Shown: piece by piece, positions 8,669 through 18,097 of the stretch
Position numbering within the stretch: the first letter of the stretch is position 1
How the letters are laid out: each line of letters starts with the position of its first letter
NCBI RefSeq assembly: GCF_026153455.1
Contig: NZ_CP110629.1
Location: 1,922,001-1,986,000 of the forward strand
Origin: Marinimicrobium sp. C6131
Lineage (GTDB): Bacteria; Pseudomonadota; Gammaproteobacteria; Pseudomonadales; Cellvibrionaceae
Length of the DNA: 64,000 nucleotides
Direction of reading: 5' to 3'
The notes under the pieces: generated by a model
The model's database searches: none
Seen by the model: only the letters and a program-made list of their open reading frames with translations
What the model was told of the DNA's origin: nothing
Made by a program: the position numbers and the translations under genes

Positions 8669-9232
8669 TCAGAAGCGCATCAAGTCCGAGTTCTCACCAA
8701 AGAAATAAGTCCGGTCACCCTCTTTCAACCGATACTCCACGGTCAGCCCGGCATGACCACCGCCCTGGAAGTAGGTCAACTCAAACCGGTGTTCACCCTC
8801 GTCCAGCCTTGCCCGGCAGCTCTGCTTCCGGTACCCGCGGTCCCGGTTGAACCGACAGATTTCCCGCCCGTCCACCTTGGCGATAAACCCATCGTCGCTG
8901 CCGATCAGAAACCGGTACTCTCCCGGCACCAGAACCTCAAACGGATGATCGATATCCACAAAGAAATTATCGGCGTAACCGATCTGTCCGAGCTTGGGGT
9001 GGCGCAACTGGTTTTTACGGGACAGGTCCAGACGGTCCACCCAGAGGCGCCGCTGGAAGTCGATGTCCCGCTCCTGATCAATGCGCCGGATGGCCACTTT
9101 GTTCTTGGCGATGCTCAGCTCCACCACTTGGGGCACAAAGGGCGGGGTGATCCGCACAATGATTGCCAAGGCGACCAAAGCCAGCACCAGGGTCAGTACG
9201 GTATTTTTATTCCACCAGGTCCGCATGATCAT
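8669..9232 (-). CDS. Membrane-anchored PA14-like domain protein coupled to the PMT gene
   Basis: 187 aa with one N-terminal membrane segment (about 10-28) and a small extracytoplasmic domain. The region 90-175 has the PA14 pattern: a beta strand with PGEYRFLIGSDDGFIAKVDG, then LDEGEHRFELTYFQGGG and a strand ending LTVEYRL. PA14 domains commonly bind carbohydrate. Its ATG overlaps the stop of the upstream mannosyltransferase gene (ATGA), so the two are co-translated. A role helping the glycosyltransferase recognise glycan or protein is inference. Confidence 0.72.
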   Translation of the reverse strand: MIMRTWWNKNTVLTLVLALVALAIIVRITPPFVPQVVELSIAKNKVAIRRIDQERDIDFQRRLWVDRLDLSRKNQLRHPKLGQIGYADNFFVDIDHPFEVLVPGEYRFLIGSDDGFIAKVDGREICRFNRDRGYRKQSCRARLDEGEHRFELTYFQGGGHAGLTVEYRLKEGDRTYFFGENSDLMRF

Positions 9233-10719
9233 CGCACCACGTTCATTTGCCAGAGATGAAACCAGTTGCGCGCCTCGAACTGGTCTTCATTGATGGGCAG
9301 TCCATAGGTAAACGGGCAGAAGTACGCAAACATCGCCACGACCAAAAGCACAAACAACCCGAGGTTCACCATCGTGTGCCGACGGTTGGCCAACACCTCA
9401 TCACGGAAGATATAGGTGAACAACATCGCCAGGTTGAGCATCCCAAACACCAGTGGCACCAGGTAGTGGTACAGGTACATGACCCGCTCAATCTGCAAAA
9501 TGGCAATCATGTAGCTTGCGTACAGGCTAGTGAATACCAGCACCCAATAGAACTGCCGCGTGTCCTTGACCGGGTTACCGTAGACAAACCGGCTGATGAC
9601 CAGCCCCAGGGACAGCACCACCCCCACCGCGACGGAGAACCAGACAATCGGGTTGGCAACGATCTGGATGTAACGGACCTGCACTTCACCATCGACCGTG
9701 TTTTTATCCCACCGATAATTGATGCTTTTGTTCCCCAGTGGCCAGCCGATGGCGTAGCTGCCATTTTCTCCGGGTTTGCAGATATCCAGCCGGGCGACGC
9801 CGTCGGAGTACTCCAGCATGTAGCGCAGGTTGTCCTGAAAGCCGTGATAAAACGCACTGAGACTGTGGCTGCGCCCGGCCCGCACCTCCTCCAGGTAGGG
9901 CTCCGAGGCCTTGTAGGTGCGGTTGCCCACAATGTTTTCGCCCAGGGCAATATGCACGTACATGATACTGGCGAACACCGCCACCAGCGGCAGAACCGCC
10001 GAGGGTACCGTGGTCGCCAAACGCTGGAAAAGTGCCTTCCAACGAAATACCTTCAGGTTCTCCCACTGGTCCACGCCCCAGAGCATGACAAACAGCAGCA
10101 ACAGGACGGCACCGTTCAGTTTGACCGATACGACCAGCCCGACCAGCACCCCCAGCATGGCGTATTGAGGCAGGCGGATGGGTTTGTCCCGGGTCAACAC
10201 ATGAACGAAGTAATAGAGTGCCGCGAGGATGAAAAACAGTTGTATGCCCTCGAGCATGGCGGCCCGGGAATGGACCACCAATGCATTGTCAAAAATCAGT
10301 AGGGTGCTGAAGCCGGCGGCGACCCAGACCCGCCGGGTGATACGCCAGACGATACCGTAGAAAAAGAGCACGGACAGGGCCATCAGAAACGTCGACGCGA
10401 ACCGGAAACCGGTATAGCTCATGCCTTCCGGGACCGCAGAGCCCTGTACGTAGTCGGTGCGATTGAAACGGCTTTTGTCGAGGTCCTCATTGCCTCCGAA
10501 GAGTTTTTCCCCGGCGGCGATGAGCAGCTTGCCCAGAGGCGGATGCAGCTCCATGAACAGGGTGCCGTCCAGGTATTTCTGTCCGGAGGTCACATGGTAA
10601 TTCTCGTCCCAGAACATGGCCTTGGGCGAACCATAGTTCACGCCATAAACCAGTAGCGAGACCAGCAGAATGAGAGCGGGCACCCAGAAGCGCCGGGTTC
10701 GAGCAATGGATTGCAACAT
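9229..10719 (-). CDS. PMT-type (GT39) polyprenyl-phosphate-mannose protein mannosyltransferase
   Basis: 496 aa polytopic inner-membrane protein, about 10-11 helices. The first periplasmic loop carries the PMT signature: Asp-Glu in MFWDENYHVTSG (about 35-46) and MELHPPLGKLLIAAG (about 56-70), matching the DE and HPPLAK motifs of eukaryotic protein O-mannosyltransferases rather than only the broader ArnT group. The C-terminal helices include YLYHYLVPLVFG, as in the PMT four-helix C-terminal domain. Family members move mannose from a polyprenyl-phosphate donor to Ser/Thr of secreted proteins. The eukaryotic MIR domain is absent. It is coupled to a PA14 gene. ATG at 10719. Sugar and acceptor are not determined. 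Confidence 0.82.
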   Translation of the reverse strand: MLQSIARTRRFWVPALILLVSLLVYGVNYGSPKAMFWDENYHVTSGQKYLDGTLFMELHPPLGKLLIAAGEKLFGGNEDLDKSRFNRTDYVQGSAVPEGMSYTGFRFASTFLMALSVLFFYGIVWRITRRVWVAAGFSTLLIFDNALVVHSRAAMLEGIQLFFILAALYYFVHVLTRDKPIRLPQYAMLGVLVGLVVSVKLNGAVLLLLFVMLWGVDQWENLKVFRWKALFQRLATTVPSAVLPLVAVFASIMYVHIALGENIVGNRTYKASEPYLEEVRAGRSHSLSAFYHGFQDNLRYMLEYSDGVARLDICKPGENGSYAIGWPLGNKSINYRWDKNTVDGEVQVRYIQIVANPIVWFSVAVGVVLSLGLVISRFVYGNPVKDTRQFYWVLVFTSLYASYMIAILQIERVMYLYHYLVPLVFGMLNLAMLFTYIFRDEVLANRRHTMVNLGLFVLLVVAMFAYFCPFTYGLPINEDQFEARNWFHLWQMNVVR

Positions 10720-10851
10720 GATCTTATTGTGTCGTTGTCAGGCCCAACCGTTGGGTCACGGCTTTCCGTAAAGAGCGGGCAGTCTAGGCCTCGCTCACCT
10801 CGGGGTCTGCGAACGTTATCACAATCTGCCGGGAAACAGGAGCCCCGCCGC

Positions 10852-11412
10852 TCACTCCGCCCGGCGCTTCTGTTCGGCCTCCCACTCGTCGCGGGGCACG
10901 AACTCCAGAGCCAGTGAGTTGATGCAGTAGCGTTTTCCGGTCGGTTCCGGGCCATCGGGAAACACATGCCCCAAGTGCTCGCCGCAGGCGGAGAGCACCT
11001 CCACCCGACGGCGTCCAAACCAGCTGTAGTCGTCTTCAAGCCGGATATTATCCTCCTCGAACACGGTCCAGAAGCTGGGCCACCCGGTACCGGAATCATA
11101 CTTGTGACGGGAATCGAACACCGGTATCCGGCAGCCGGCCGTAACATAAACACCATCGCGTCGGTTATCCAACAGCTCGCCGGTATGGGCCCGCTCAGTT
11201 CCTTTTTCCCAGAGGATCTCATACTGCTCCTCGGTCAACAGCTGGCGCCAGGTGCGCCGGTCGATCTGTTCCAGGTTCTCGCCGGCTTCGATCCACGCGC
11301 GAGCCTGTTCTACCGAGGGCTGGGACGCCGCCGGAAGGGCCGCCAGTAACAGCAGCCCTAGTGCCAGAGGAAGCAGGCTGGCCAGAATTCGATGCTGAGT
11401 GATGTATCTCAT
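10852..11412 (-). CDS. msrB: Secreted peptide-methionine (R)-S-oxide reductase
   Basis: 186 aa. An N-terminal signal peptide (about 1-30) sends the MsrB domain to the periplasm, unlike cytosolic MsrB. Catalytic Cys163 lies in the conserved PTGKRYCINS, and SGTGWPSF and HLGHVFPDGPEPTG are intact. Cys143 (SACGEHLGH) and Cys94 (AGCRIPVF) are the other cysteines of the domain; the two CxxC pairs of zinc-binding MsrBs are missing, so this is a zinc-free type. It reduces methionine-R-sulfoxide in oxidised envelope proteins. The gene is 11 bases after yhdP, and its GAGGAG ribosome site overlaps the end of that gene, so it is probably the last gene of the mre-rng-yhdP set. Confidence 0.9.
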   Translation of the reverse strand: MRYITQHRILASLLPLALGLLLLAALPAASQPSVEQARAWIEAGENLEQIDRRTWRQLLTEEQYEILWEKGTERAHTGELLDNRRDGVYVTAGCRIPVFDSRHKYDSGTGWPSFWTVFEEDNIRLEDDYSWFGRRRVEVLSACGEHLGHVFPDGPEPTGKRYCINSLALEFVPRDEWEAEQKRRAE

Positions 11413-11423
11413 GTCAGGGCTCC

Positions 11424-14400
11424 TCAGGGGGATTCGGGCTCTGCAGAGCCGCTCTCAGTCGTTAGACCGGCCCCACCCTCAAACATTCGATCAAATTTGA
11501 TGGTCGGATCATCCCAGTCGCCGCGAATGGTATAGCTGATACTCGTGGCCTGATCCACTTGCTTCTCGAACAGCTTACTGACCAGAAACACCCCGGCTGC
11601 GGCGGGCAGGCCGGCCGCCACCGCCGTCAGGAACGTCAGATTGCCCGCCACGGGCAGCGTGGCAACCAACCGGGTATCGAGGGTTTCATCCACCAGATTG
11701 GCACGGCCTGCCAGCTGCAGCCGGCTGGAGGGGCTGCGCACCTGCACCGGTTCGGAAAACACCAGGGTCCCCCGGTCAAAAGTCATGCGACCCTCAATGC
11801 TGTCGTACGCCAGACCACTTTGGTACAGGTCCGAAAAATCGAGCCGCAGCCGGCGTGCCAGGGAATCAAAATTGAGCACCGCAAAGAGCCGCAGAATGCC
11901 GTCACTGCCTGTTGCCGGATTGCGCTTGAAACGCCCGGACGTCACATTGAACTGCACATCCCCCTCCAGAGTCTCGAGATCAAACTCCTGGGGGGCGCCG
12001 TCCCAACTGACGTCGAGTTGATAGTCGGCCGATTCACTTTCGAGAATATCGGACTGGCCCCAGCGCTGCATTACCTCGGACAGGTTACCCGCACGCAGAC
12101 TGGCGGCGAGGTAAGTCCGGTCGGGCGCGTCGTCGGCCAGCGACCAGAGCAGCCGGCCACCGTCACCCTCATCCTGTCCGGTGACGGTCAGCCCGCGAAC
12201 GCGTCCCTGCAACTGGTCGACAATCAAGCCCTGGTCGCCCGGCGCCAGCCGGAATTCCCATTGGCCATAGTCCTCGCCGTCGAGCATGAGCGATTCAATC
12301 GCGACCTGGGCCTCGGGCAGACGCCTCGGGTCAAATCGGTCGGTCGCTCCAGACGCCCCGACGGTCGACTCCAGTGCCGAACGGGGCAAATCAACCCGGG
12401 CCAGACGAAGCGCCAGCGGCTGTCCCGCTTCCCAATCCAGTTCACCAGACAACTCGGGGTTATCGAAGGTCAGGCGCCAGCCACGCTCGGTGGAGACGGC
12501 ACCGACATTGAGATTTTCCAGCATCAAGGGGCCCAGAGGGTACCGGGCCAGCGCCAGGTCGACCCGCACGGGAAGTCCCTCAAGGGAATCTATGGCACCG
12601 GTCTGGTCATCATCTGCTATCAGATCCTGATAGCGACGCAGTACGTCCTTCCACCCCGCCAGATCCAGCGTCTCCAGGGCGCCGCTCAGGTGCAACCCCG
12701 GTGCGTCCGGCAGTTGTGCCGGCACCCCCAGGCCGACACTGACCCGCTGCACTTGTTGGCGCTCCAGGTCGATCTGCGCCTGGGCCTGTAAATGGTCATT
12801 GTAATGCAGCTCGGCGTGGGCACTCTGGCGCCCGAGAATCACACTGGCGGTGAGCTCGCGGCTCTGTTCGGCGGTTTTCCCGATCGGTGCCGGGACGTTC
12901 AGCGAAACGCCCCGCAAATCCGAGCTGAGAGTGAACGCCGCCAATTGTTGATCGCGATCGGGCCGGGGTTCGCGGTAGTGGCTGAGTTCAAGTTCGCCGT
13001 CAAAATCAAAGGTTCCATCCAGGAACTGCAGCGCGGGGCGTTGCGCCCACTCCGCCAGACCGGCACCGGACGCCCGGCCACTGAGATCGATGGCGGTCAC
13101 TGACCGGTCATCCTCCTGTCGGCTGGCGATGGCGAGCGTCAGCGGTTCACCAAACAACTCCCCCGTCAGGCCCGAACTGCTCAACCCTCGCTCGTTGTCA
13201 TACCGGAGCGGGCCCGCCAGATCCCGGACACTCAACTCTAGGTCGTTCATGGTCAGGCGGGGTACGGTCAGTTCCATCTCCACCTGCTGAGTAGCGCCGG
13301 ACTGTCCCGCTTGCAGAGGAATCTTCAGATCCAGATCGGCATCGATGGTGCCCTGCACACTCCAGGCATCCATGTTGTCGCCGACAAACTGGCGCAGGTA
13401 ACCCTCTCTCAGCAATTGCAACCCGTCGCTGGCCAGCGCATTCAACTCCCCGTCGATGCTCAGCAACAGGCCCTCCCCCGCCGGGTTCTCTGCCACCTGA
13501 ATCCGCGCGGTATCCAGGGTACTGTTGTAGAGCCGGGCCTGCTCAACCCGGGCATCGACCCGGTTGTTGTCGAGCATGAGCCGACCGTTCAGGTCGCTGA
13601 GTGCCGGCCAGTCCGGGTGATAATTCAGATCCGCTCCAGCCATTTCCAGCGCCAGTTGGTAGCTGCGCACCCGGGGTTGGCCCGGACGATTCAAGGTGCC
13701 ACGGAACAGAAAGTGCGCCGAACGGGCGGTGCCCGGGTTGTTTTCACCGAGGCTGCGGGTGAGCCAACCGGTCAGTGAGGCCGGGACCACCTTGGGCAGG
13801 TATTTGTTGTACACATTCGCATCCAAGTCCTCACCGCGAATATCCAGGTACAGGTCGATGTCGCCGGTATTGCGCTCCCACGGCAGCGACAGCCACATGC
13901 TGCCGGTGGCGGACTCCCCCGTTCCTCGCAGCGACAGCGGGCCGCTGTTGACGTAAATCTGGTTCTCTTCCGGTCTCAGATGCCAGGCAACCTGACCGCG
14001 TGCACTCTGGTACGCCATGGGGGCGTCGTAGGTTTTGGCGAAGAACATCTCAAAACCGTTGCGACTGTCCAGATCAATATGGCCGCCCCGCTGATTGGCC
14101 TCGACAAACCCGGTCACACCCTGCAGGCCCGGAACCCCCTGCCAGGGCTCCACCGCAACGTCTCCGAGTTCGGCCATCAGTTCCCATTCCCGCCAGCCAC
14201 CCTGGGGCAGGGTGAGCTGCAGATGCCGCACATCGCCCTCGGGGTTGAGCGTCTGTACCACCTCCCGCAGACGTCCGTCACCCAGCAGACCGAGCTGGTC
14301 GGCCAGCGTGGTCCAGTAGCGCAGGTCAATATGATCGATCATCCAATGGATTGGCGCATCATTCCCGGCTGTGGATACAGAGACCTGAAGCGGCTCCAGC

Positions 14401-15398
14401 GCCCGGTCGCGCCACTCGGCAGACAGATCCTGCAGGGCAACCCGCCAACGACCGGAGCGACGCCACTCGCCGCTGATCAAGGCGCTGACCCGGTCGAGCG
14501 TCAACGCTTCCAACGGCAGCGCGACATCGTCCAAGCCCAGATCACCGACCCAGTCGTAGCCCCCACCATCCTCCTGACTGGAAAACCAGAGGCTCGCATT
14601 CATCCGCCCCTCCCGGTACCAATCCCGGTGCTCGCTTTCTCCCACCAGGATGCCGCCAATCGCCGTCAAGGGTTCCAGGGTGGGGAAATCGCGCAGGTTC
14701 AGATAACCTTCGGTGTGGAAGTTTTTCGGGTCCCGTGGGTCACCGCGTCCCTCGAGTATCGCCACCAGCGCGCGGTCACGCCCTTCCAGGTCCACCTGCA
14801 ATGATAGCCGGTGGAAGTCATCATCGTGCTCAAGCAACAGATAGGGGGCCGCGAACGTTTGTTGATGGCCATTGGCGAAGGCCAGAGCAATGCGGGCTTC
14901 GAGCAGTTCTACTCGGGTGCCGACCTCAAACAGGGTGAGCAGATCATCCGGGGCAAGCGGTTCGTCGGCGGGTCGTCGCTCCTGATCGGAAACGAAATCC
15001 GGCAGCCCCCAGTAACCATCCGCTCCCTGAGACAGGGACAACTGTGGCCGGCGCAGAACAATCTTGTCCCAGGCCAGCCGCCTTTCCAGGGCACTGCTGA
15101 CCAGGTTCAACCGGAGCAGGACCCGGTCCGCCTTGAGCAGGGGACGTCCCTCCGGATCGCTGACACTGAGATCGTACAGCGTCAGGCTCGGTTTGAGCTC
15201 CTGCCACTCGGCCGTGAGGCGCTCCACTGACACGGACAGGTCCAACTGCTCGGACAGATACTCCGTCAATTGCCGGTCATAGTTGGCCAGCAACGGAAAC
15301 AGGCTCCGCCCGGATTGCACCACTACCGCGAGGGCAATGACCAGCACGGCGCAGACGATGTAGAATTTTTTCAGTAGGTAAGCTAACACCGAAACCAT
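11424..15398 (-). CDS. yhdP: YhdP-family AsmA-like envelope protein
   Basis: 1324 aa from ATG 15398, close to the usual 1250-1300 of YhdP. An N-terminal membrane helix (about 10-32) is followed by a long periplasmic region, the repeated beta-groove architecture of the AsmA/TamB/YhdP group. The C-terminal part (SPSSRLQLAGRANLVDETLD and later YTIRGDWDDPTIKF) is the AsmA-like end. In E. coli, YhdP, TamB and YdbH move phospholipid to the outer membrane. A TTG codon six positions upstream is possible, but the ATG starts a better membrane segment. It follows rng by 74 bases, the order seen in Pseudomonas. Confidence 0.9.
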   Translation of the reverse strand: MVSVLAYLLKKFYIVCAVLVIALAVVVQSGRSLFPLLANYDRQLTEYLSEQLDLSVSVERLTAEWQELKPSLTLYDLSVSDPEGRPLLKADRVLLRLNLVSSALERRLAWDKIVLRRPQLSLSQGADGYWGLPDFVSDQERRPADEPLAPDDLLTLFEVGTRVELLEARIALAFANGHQQTFAAPYLLLEHDDDFHRLSLQVDLEGRDRALVAILEGRGDPRDPKNFHTEGYLNLRDFPTLEPLTAIGGILVGESEHRDWYREGRMNASLWFSSQEDGGGYDWVGDLGLDDVALPLEALTLDRVSALISGEWRRSGRWRVALQDLSAEWRDRALEPLQVSVSTAGNDAPIHWMIDHIDLRYWTTLADQLGLLGDGRLREVVQTLNPEGDVRHLQLTLPQGGWREWELMAELGDVAVEPWQGVPGLQGVTGFVEANQRGGHIDLDSRNGFEMFFAKTYDAPMAYQSARGQVAWHLRPEENQIYVNSGPLSLRGTGESATGSMWLSLPWERNTGDIDLYLDIRGEDLDANVYNKYLPKVVPASLTGWLTRSLGENNPGTARSAHFLFRGTLNRPGQPRVRSYQLALEMAGADLNYHPDWPALSDLNGRLMLDNNRVDARVEQARLYNSTLDTARIQVAENPAGEGLLLSIDGELNALASDGLQLLREGYLRQFVGDNMDAWSVQGTIDADLDLKIPLQAGQSGATQQVEMELTVPRLTMNDLELSVRDLAGPLRYDNERGLSSSGLTGELFGEPLTLAIASRQEDDRSVTAIDLSGRASGAGLAEWAQRPALQFLDGTFDFDGELELSHYREPRPDRDQQLAAFTLSSDLRGVSLNVPAPIGKTAEQSRELTASVILGRQSAHAELHYNDHLQAQAQIDLERQQVQRVSVGLGVPAQLPDAPGLHLSGALETLDLAGWKDVLRRYQDLIADDDQTGAIDSLEGLPVRVDLALARYPLGPLMLENLNVGAVSTERGWRLTFDNPELSGELDWEAGQPLALRLARVDLPRSALESTVGASGATDRFDPRRLPEAQVAIESLMLDGEDYGQWEFRLAPGDQGLIVDQLQGRVRGLTVTGQDEGDGGRLLWSLADDAPDRTYLAASLRAGNLSEVMQRWGQSDILESESADYQLDVSWDGAPQEFDLETLEGDVQFNVTSGRFKRNPATGSDGILRLFAVLNFDSLARRLRLDFSDLYQSGLAYDSIEGRMTFDRGTLVFSEPVQVRSPSSRLQLAGRANLVDETLDTRLVATLPVAGNLTFLTAVAAGLPAAAGVFLVSKLFEKQVDQATSISYTIRGDWDDPTIKFDRMFEGGAGLTTESGSAEPESP

Positions 15399-15472
15399 AC
15401 CTGAGGGTTTCCTCAAACCGGCCGAGGGGATGGCTGGGGCGCCAGAATCTTCCTCTTTACCCGGGTCGATAA

Positions 15473-16939
15473 TCAGACCAGCACAATGTCATACTGTTCC
15501 TGGGTAAACAGGCTCTCGACCTGAAATTCAATGGTGCGACCGATAAAAGCTTCCAGATCGGCGACGTAAGCCGCCTCCTCATCGAGCAGGCGGTCCACCA
15601 CCAGTTGGGAAGCCAGCACCAGAAACTTGTCGTTATCGTAAGCGCGCGCCTCACGCAGAATTTCCCGGAAAATTTCATAGCACACCGTCTCGGCGGACTT
15701 CACCAGTCCACGCCCCGAGCACAGCGGGCAGGGCTCGCACAGCATCTGGCCGAGGGACTCCCGGGTACGCTTGCGGGTCATCTCCACCAATCCCAGCTCG
15801 GACACCCCGGTGATGCTGGTCTTGGCGTGGTCTTTTTCCAGCGCCTTTTCCAGGGTCCGCAATACCTGGCGCTCGTGCTCGGGGTCCTTCATATCGATGA
15901 AGTCGAGGATAATGATCCCCCCAAGGTTACGCAGCCGCAATTGTCGCACAATCGCGCTGGCGGCCTCCATATTGGTTTTGAAAATCGTTTCTTCCAGGTT
16001 GCGCCGCCCCACAAACGCACCGGTGTTCACATCCACGGTGGTCATGGCTTCGGTCTGCTCGATAATCAGATAGCCGTTGGATTTGAGGGGCACACGGGTG
16101 TCCAGCGCCCGGGCAATTTCATCCTCCACACCGTACAGATCGAGCAACGGCCGTTCGCCACTGTAGCATTCGATCAGATCCACCAGTTCGGGGTAGTAAC
16201 TGGTGGCAAATTCCCGCATCTGGGTCCAACTCATGCGCGAGTCCACCCGGATTTTTTCGATCGGTGCCCGGGCGAGATCTCTCAGGGCGCGCAGGAACAA
16301 CGGCATATCCGTATGAATGGCACTGGGCACTGCGGCATGGGTGCATTTGTCCTGAAAATCGAGCCAGAGCTTCTGCAGAAAATCGATGTCGTTACGCAAC
16401 TCATCCGCCCCGACCCCCTCCGCCACGGTGCGAAGGATAAACCCCCCGGACACACCGGCCTCTTCGGCGAGCGATTCGACCTGCCCGCGCAACCGCTGGC
16501 GCTCGGCGTCATCGTCAATACGGGTCGACACGCCGATGTGAGCGCTGTTGGGCATGTACACCAGATAGCGGGAAGACAGGCTGAGGTTGGTCGTCAGGCG
16601 GGCGCCCTTGGTGCCGATGGGGTCTTTACTGACCTGCACCAGCAGCGTCTGGCCTTCCCGCACCAGGGTCCGGATGTCCGGAACCTCACCGCGGCGGCCC
16701 TCATCCTCATCCGCCTCGGCCATATCCGAGGCGTGGATGAAGGCAGTGCGGGCCAGACCGATTTCCACAAACGCGGCCTGCATGCCGGGCAGTACCCGAA
16801 CCACTTTGCCTTTGTAGATGTTGCCGACGTAGCCCTTCCCGTGGCTGCGCTCGATGTGCAGCTCCTGAACCACCCCGTTTTCCACCAGGGCAACCCGGGT
16901 TTCCACGGGAGAGACATTGATCAGTAGTTCTTCACTCAT
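15473..16939 (-). CDS. rng: Ribonuclease G
   Basis: 488 aa, the size of E. coli RNase G (489). The S1-like RNA-binding domain lies near residues 36-125 (GYVGNIYKGKVVRVLPGMQAAFVEIG). The RNase E/G catalytic region has the metal-binding aspartates in TTVDVNTGAF and IIILDFIDMKD. The zinc-link cysteines are in CEPCPLCSGRG near residue 400. The arginine-rich scaffold tail of RNase E is absent, which supports RNase G. It processes 16S rRNA 5' ends and some mRNAs. Start ATG 16939 overlaps the maf stop (ATGA), so the two are co-translated. Confidence 0.95.
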   Translation of the reverse strand: MSEELLINVSPVETRVALVENGVVQELHIERSHGKGYVGNIYKGKVVRVLPGMQAAFVEIGLARTAFIHASDMAEADEDEGRRGEVPDIRTLVREGQTLLVQVSKDPIGTKGARLTTNLSLSSRYLVYMPNSAHIGVSTRIDDDAERQRLRGQVESLAEEAGVSGGFILRTVAEGVGADELRNDIDFLQKLWLDFQDKCTHAAVPSAIHTDMPLFLRALRDLARAPIEKIRVDSRMSWTQMREFATSYYPELVDLIECYSGERPLLDLYGVEDEIARALDTRVPLKSNGYLIIEQTEAMTTVDVNTGAFVGRRNLEETIFKTNMEAASAIVRQLRLRNLGGIIILDFIDMKDPEHERQVLRTLEKALEKDHAKTSITGVSELGLVEMTRKRTRESLGQMLCEPCPLCSGRGLVKSAETVCYEIFREILREARAYDNDKFLVLASQLVVDRLLDEEAAYVADLEAFIGRTIEFQVESLFTQEQYDIVLV

Positions 16940-17556
16940 GGACGCTCGCCTGTGGGTGCTTCGGCGGGATGACCCCACCAGGGCACCTGAAATTGATTGA
17001 GCAGCCCGGCAGTCTGGGCCAATGGCAGGCCCACAACCGCGCTGTAACTGCCTTCGATTCGATCCACAAATACGCCACCCAGCCCCTGAATGCCATACCC
17101 ACCCGCCTTGTCGCGGGGTTCGCCGGAAGCCCAGTAAGCTTCCATCTCACGTTCATCCAGGGTCCGGAACCAGACGGTGGTAGTGACCCGACAGACCGCT
17201 TCCCGCTCCGCCGAACAGACGGCAACGGCGGTCATGACCTGGTGCTCGCGACCGGACATCAAGCGCCACATGGTCAGGGCATGGTCGCGCCCCCGCGGTT
17301 TTTCCAGCACTTTACCCAGACAGACACCAATGGTATCGGACCCCAGCACCGGCGCGGGAGGCAGTTCCAACTCACGAAGGCGGGCCTGCCCGGCCCGGGC
17401 CTTTTCCAGTGCCAATCGCTCGACGTACTGGGCCGGCGGCTCCTGCGCCCCGCGCTCCTCCGGCACGGACAGCGTCAGGGACTCAAAGCGCACCCCCAAC
17501 TGACCGAGCAGCTCCCGACGTCGCGGGGATTGGGAGGCAAGATACAGATCCGTCAT
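16936..17556 (-). CDS. maf: Maf-like dTTP/UTP pyrophosphatase (YhdE type)
   Basis: 206 aa. The N-terminal motif LYLASQSPRRRELLGQLGV and the downstream VLGSDTIGVCLGKVLEKPRG and DKAGGYGIQGLGGVF identify Maf/HAM1-fold nucleotide pyrophosphatases; the sequence tracks E. coli YhdE closely, which hydrolyses dTTP, UTP and modified forms. Start ATG 17556 gives the canonical MTDLYLAS; the longer open frame upstream runs through mreD. It sits between mreD and rng, the conserved order, and its stop overlaps the rng start. Confidence 0.92.
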   Translation of the reverse strand: MTDLYLASQSPRRRELLGQLGVRFESLTLSVPEERGAQEPPAQYVERLALEKARAGQARLRELELPPAPVLGSDTIGVCLGKVLEKPRGRDHALTMWRLMSGREHQVMTAVAVCSAEREAVCRVTTTVWFRTLDEREMEAYWASGEPRDKAGGYGIQGLGGVFVDRIEGSYSAVVGLPLAQTAGLLNQFQVPWWGHPAEAPTGERP

Positions 17557-17605
17557 GTCACGTCTCTCCAGGGTCTGTTGACAGGGCCGAGGCGAAACCA
17601 GCGAC

Positions 17606-18097
17606 TCACTGGATTCGATAACGGTGGCGAAGGCCCTCAAAGCCCACATGCACCAGAGGCCAGAGCACGGCGCTGACCAGTGCCGGGTAAAGAAATTGCA
17701 GGCCCGACACATGACCGCCGGACAGGCTGTGTACCCAGTTGCTGGTCATCTGAGCGATGCCCACCAGTACAAACACCCAGCAAGCCTGTTGCCACAGGGC
17801 GTAGTTCCCAAACCGCCGGTAAGATTGCAGGGCAATGTAGGTCACGATCACCAACCCCAGGGCGTGCTGCCCGAGCGGTGTCCCTTCCACCAGATCCTGA
17901 ATCAGCCCAAGCAGGGCAACCTGGGTCAGACTGACATGGTCCGGCAGCGTAAACACCCAGTAGATCACCACCAACATGACAAACTCGGGCCGCCACCAGC
18001 GCCATTCCAGAGGCAGTGGATAAACGGCCAACGTCAGAGCCAATAACAGGGCCACTAATACCAGCCACCGGTTATGGCCGCGAGTCAGATCAATCAT
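17606..18097 (-). CDS. mreD: Rod shape-determining protein MreD
   Basis: 163 aa, five to six predicted transmembrane helices, the expected size. It is the inner-membrane partner of MreC in the elongasome. Typical features are an N-terminal MIDLTRGHNRWLVL, a second helix with WRPEFVMLVVIYWV and the loop LGLIQDLVEGTPLGQHALGL. Start ATG 18097 overlaps the end of mreC by 8 bases, indicating coupled translation. The longer open frame upstream lies inside mreC and is not used. Confidence 0.92.
   Translation of the reverse strand: MIDLTRGHNRWLVLVALLLALTLAVYPLPLEWRWWRPEFVMLVVIYWVFTLPDHVSLTQVALLGLIQDLVEGTPLGQHALGLVIVTYIALQSYRRFGNYALWQQACWVFVLVGIAQMTSNWVHSLSGGHVSGLQFLYPALVSAVLWPLVHVGFEGLRHRYRIQ

Noticed and set aside
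9247..10302. 351-codon open frame opposite the mannosyltransferase
   Set aside because: His/Gln-rich low-complexity translation typical of antisense DNA; the minus-strand gene has clear PMT motifs.
15605..16927. 440-codon plus-strand open frame across rng
   Set aside because: Antisense to RNase G, which has all catalytic motifs. Long antisense frames are expected at this GC content.
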